NCBI RefSeq assembly: GCF_020667835.1
Contig: NZ_JAFMPR010000005.1
Span: forward strand, 186,001-250,000
Origin: Roseibaca sp. Y0-43
GTDB lineage: Bacteria > Pseudomonadota > Alphaproteobacteria > Rhodobacterales > Rhodobacteraceae
DNA: 64,000 bases
Reading direction: 5' to 3'
The translations under genes and the position numbers were made by a program. This document shows, one piece after another, positions 62,780 to 64,000 of this stretch. Under the pieces are notes generated by a model. It ran no database searches, had not been told where the DNA came from, and saw nothing but the letters and a program-made list of their open reading frames with translations. Numbering within the stretch: position 1 is the first letter of the stretch; each line of letters begins with the position of its first letter.

Positions 62780-64000
62780 GATGGTTCCCCTTCGGTTTGC
62801 TGACCAGCAGCACCAATCTATGCCCCGTCACACCCAGCAGCGCCGCGCCAAGGATCAGCAGGCCAAGGATCGTGGCCGGCTGCCAGTCGCGGCCCGGCAC
62901 ATAGACGCCGGAAATGCCGGCCATACGGGCATTGGGCGCATGGCAGCTTTCGCATTGCAGCGCCTGCTCTGCCGGGGCGACCATATGGGTGATGGGCCAG
63001 TGCATTTCCGTGTCGATGAAGTCGAACTTGCCTGAATATGGCTCGTCCAGATACTCCATCGCGGCGGTGATGGCCTTTTGCCAGTCGAAATGGGTCCAGA
63101 AGGCGGTGTCGGTTTCCGGCCCCCATGTATGGCTGGCCAGCATGGTCATCAGTTCCGTGTCATAGGCTTGCCGCCCGTGCATGACGCGGAAGGGCCAGAT
63201 ACGGGCGTTCGGGTCATCCGGGTCGCCGCCGAACTTGTTGACCTGCACGGGCTGGTCGGGATCGACCACCTCCGAGCGGGTCGTGTAATCCAGTTGCCCG
63301 TCGAACCATGCGTATTCCGGTTCCAAGTTCTCGCCATATTCGGCGATGCCCTTGGCAGAGGTATAGGTCGGCCGAGCGGTGCCGTCGCCCTGGATATATT
63401 CCTTGAGCGTGAAGGGTTTGCCATCGCGCATTTGCCCGGCGGCGGACCAGTCCCACATGGTTTTCGCGGCCACACCGCCCTTGGCATATTCCGGGATATG
63501 GCAGGTCTGGCAGGCCAGTGTTTCGGCATGGGTGTTCAGCCGCACACCGGTGATTGTGGCGTCATGCGGGCTGTCGGTATGGCAGCTTTGGCAGGTCGTC
63601 ACGTCGCGCCGCGCGCCCGGTGCCATCTCTGCGCTATGGGGGTCGCTGGCGTGCACATTGTAGCGCGAGCCATCGACCTTGTGCGCCTCGCTGACATGGC
63701 AGCTTGTGCAGGTGAAATTCGCGCCCTCGGCGGACATATGCACGTCCACCCCGTGATCGGGCGCAATTAGTGCCGAGGACAGGTCGCCATGTTTGACGTT
63801 GTCGCCCCCGCCGCCATAGGCATGGCAGGACAGGCAATTCTCGCGCCCCGGCGCGCCCACCGATTGCGCGGCCTTGCTGAGGTCCACGGCCCAGGCCAAC
63901 TCGCCGGTGATGGTATGTGCGCCCTCTGGCACCGGGTCCAGCGGCGGGTGGCCTGCGGCGTCGTTCAGCTTGGTATATTGGCCGGAACGGTCATGGCAGG
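62772..64000 (-). CDS. octaheme-type cytochrome c, C-terminal part (cut by window end)
   Basis: Periplasmic multiheme cytochrome c, open at its N-terminal end. Five complete CxxCH sites are seen: CLSCH, CTSCH, CQSCH, CQTCH and CESCH. The first visible residues CHDRSGQYTKL are the end of a sixth. Heme spacing and AEYGENLEPEYAWFDGQLDY fit the tetrathionate-reductase-family octaheme cytochrome (OTR type). A C-terminal membrane anchor, PATILGLLILGAALLGVTG, follows. OTR proteins reduce tetrathionate, nitrite and hydroxylamine in vitro; the physiological substrate here is unknown. Confidence 0.85.
   Translation of the reverse strand, partial: CHDRSGQYTKLNDAAGHPPLDPVPEGAHTITGELAWAVDLSKAAQSVGAPGRENCLSCHAYGGGGDNVKHGDLSSALIAPDHGVDVHMSAEGANFTCTSCHVSEAHKVDGSRYNVHASDPHSAEMAPGARRDVTTCQSCHTDSPHDATITGVRLNTHAETLACQTCHIPEYAKGGVAAKTMWDWSAAGQMRDGKPFTLKEYIQGDGTARPTYTSAKGIAEYGENLEPEYAWFDGQLDYTTRSEVVDPDQPVQVNKFGGDPDDPNARIWPFRVMHGRQAYDTELMTMLASHTWGPETDTAFWTHFDWQKAITAAMEYLDEPYSGKFDFIDTEMHWPITHMVAPAEQALQCESCHAPNARMAGISGVYVPGRDWQPATILGLLILGAALLGVTGHRLVLLVSKPKGNHHG

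Overview
The window is about 64 kb of GC-rich chromosome from an alphaproteobacterium, most likely a member of the Rhodobacterales (Rhodobacteraceae). This rests on the gene content: a SAM-II riboswitch before metZ, an FDH3-type formate dehydrogenase with its DUF3305/DUF3306 companions, TctABC and TupABC transporters, and a CCA end encoded in all four tRNA genes. Genus cannot be told from the sequence alone. No phage, transposase, integrase, rRNA or CRISPR array was seen. It reads as core chromosome organised in compact operons.

Layout. (1) 1-9.8 kb holds housekeeping genes: the mdh N-terminus (cut by the window edge), an MTA/SAH nucleosidase, tRNA-Thr, a class I amidotransferase, TrkH, a PfkB sugar kinase and FolE2. 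A methionine block follows: metZ behind a SAM-II riboswitch with its own intrinsic terminator, then metF divergent from a MetR-like LysR gene with a perfect MetR box between them. (2) 10.3-34.9 kb is a formate dehydrogenase and molybdenum/tungsten island. It runs from an excisionase-type HTH/PBP regulator through a WD40-cytochrome c fusion, an Mrp ATPase, FDH gamma, beta and alpha subunits, a small Tat protein and a TorD-like chaperone. Next come five linked genes of poorly known function (DUF3306, DUF3305, DUF6352, DUF6505, biotin/lipoate ligase-like), then divergently a four-cluster ferredoxin-like protein, DUF2478, fdhD, mobA, mobB and moeA. After TusA-like and TrmO genes comes tupBCA (tungstate uptake), a degenerate MoeA and a MoeA-PBP fusion. 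(3) 35-41.6 kb holds a ketopantoate-reductase-like gene, an oxalyl-CoA-synthetase-like ligase, a tripartite tricarboxylate transporter (TctCBA) and a tandem universal stress protein. (4) 42-53.3 kb is a glycogen operon, glgP-glgB-glgC-glgA-glgX-malQ, mostly with overlapping ends. (5) 53.5-61.8 kb holds tRNA-Ser, an EamA transporter, an HMCES/YedK protein, a lipoprotein, zwf-pgl-pgi, an HNH nuclease and a GntR-like LacI regulator, with a LacI-type operator at zwf. (6) 61.8-64 kb holds two tRNA-Arg genes, a membrane cytochrome b and an octaheme-type cytochrome c that runs off the window.

How it fits together. The island encodes a periplasmic Cys-type formate dehydrogenase, its chaperone, sulfuration factor (FdhD), bis-MGD synthesis (MobA/B, MoeA), metal uptake (TupABC) and probable electron carriers. 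Similar 10-bp-phased GCA elements before torD and tupB suggest common control, possibly by the HTH-PBP regulator. An oxalyl-CoA ligase-like enzyme just downstream could connect to formate through oxalate breakdown, but the decarboxylase step is not in the window. The glycogen and zwf-pgl-pgi clusters form a second theme of storage and oxidative hexose metabolism.
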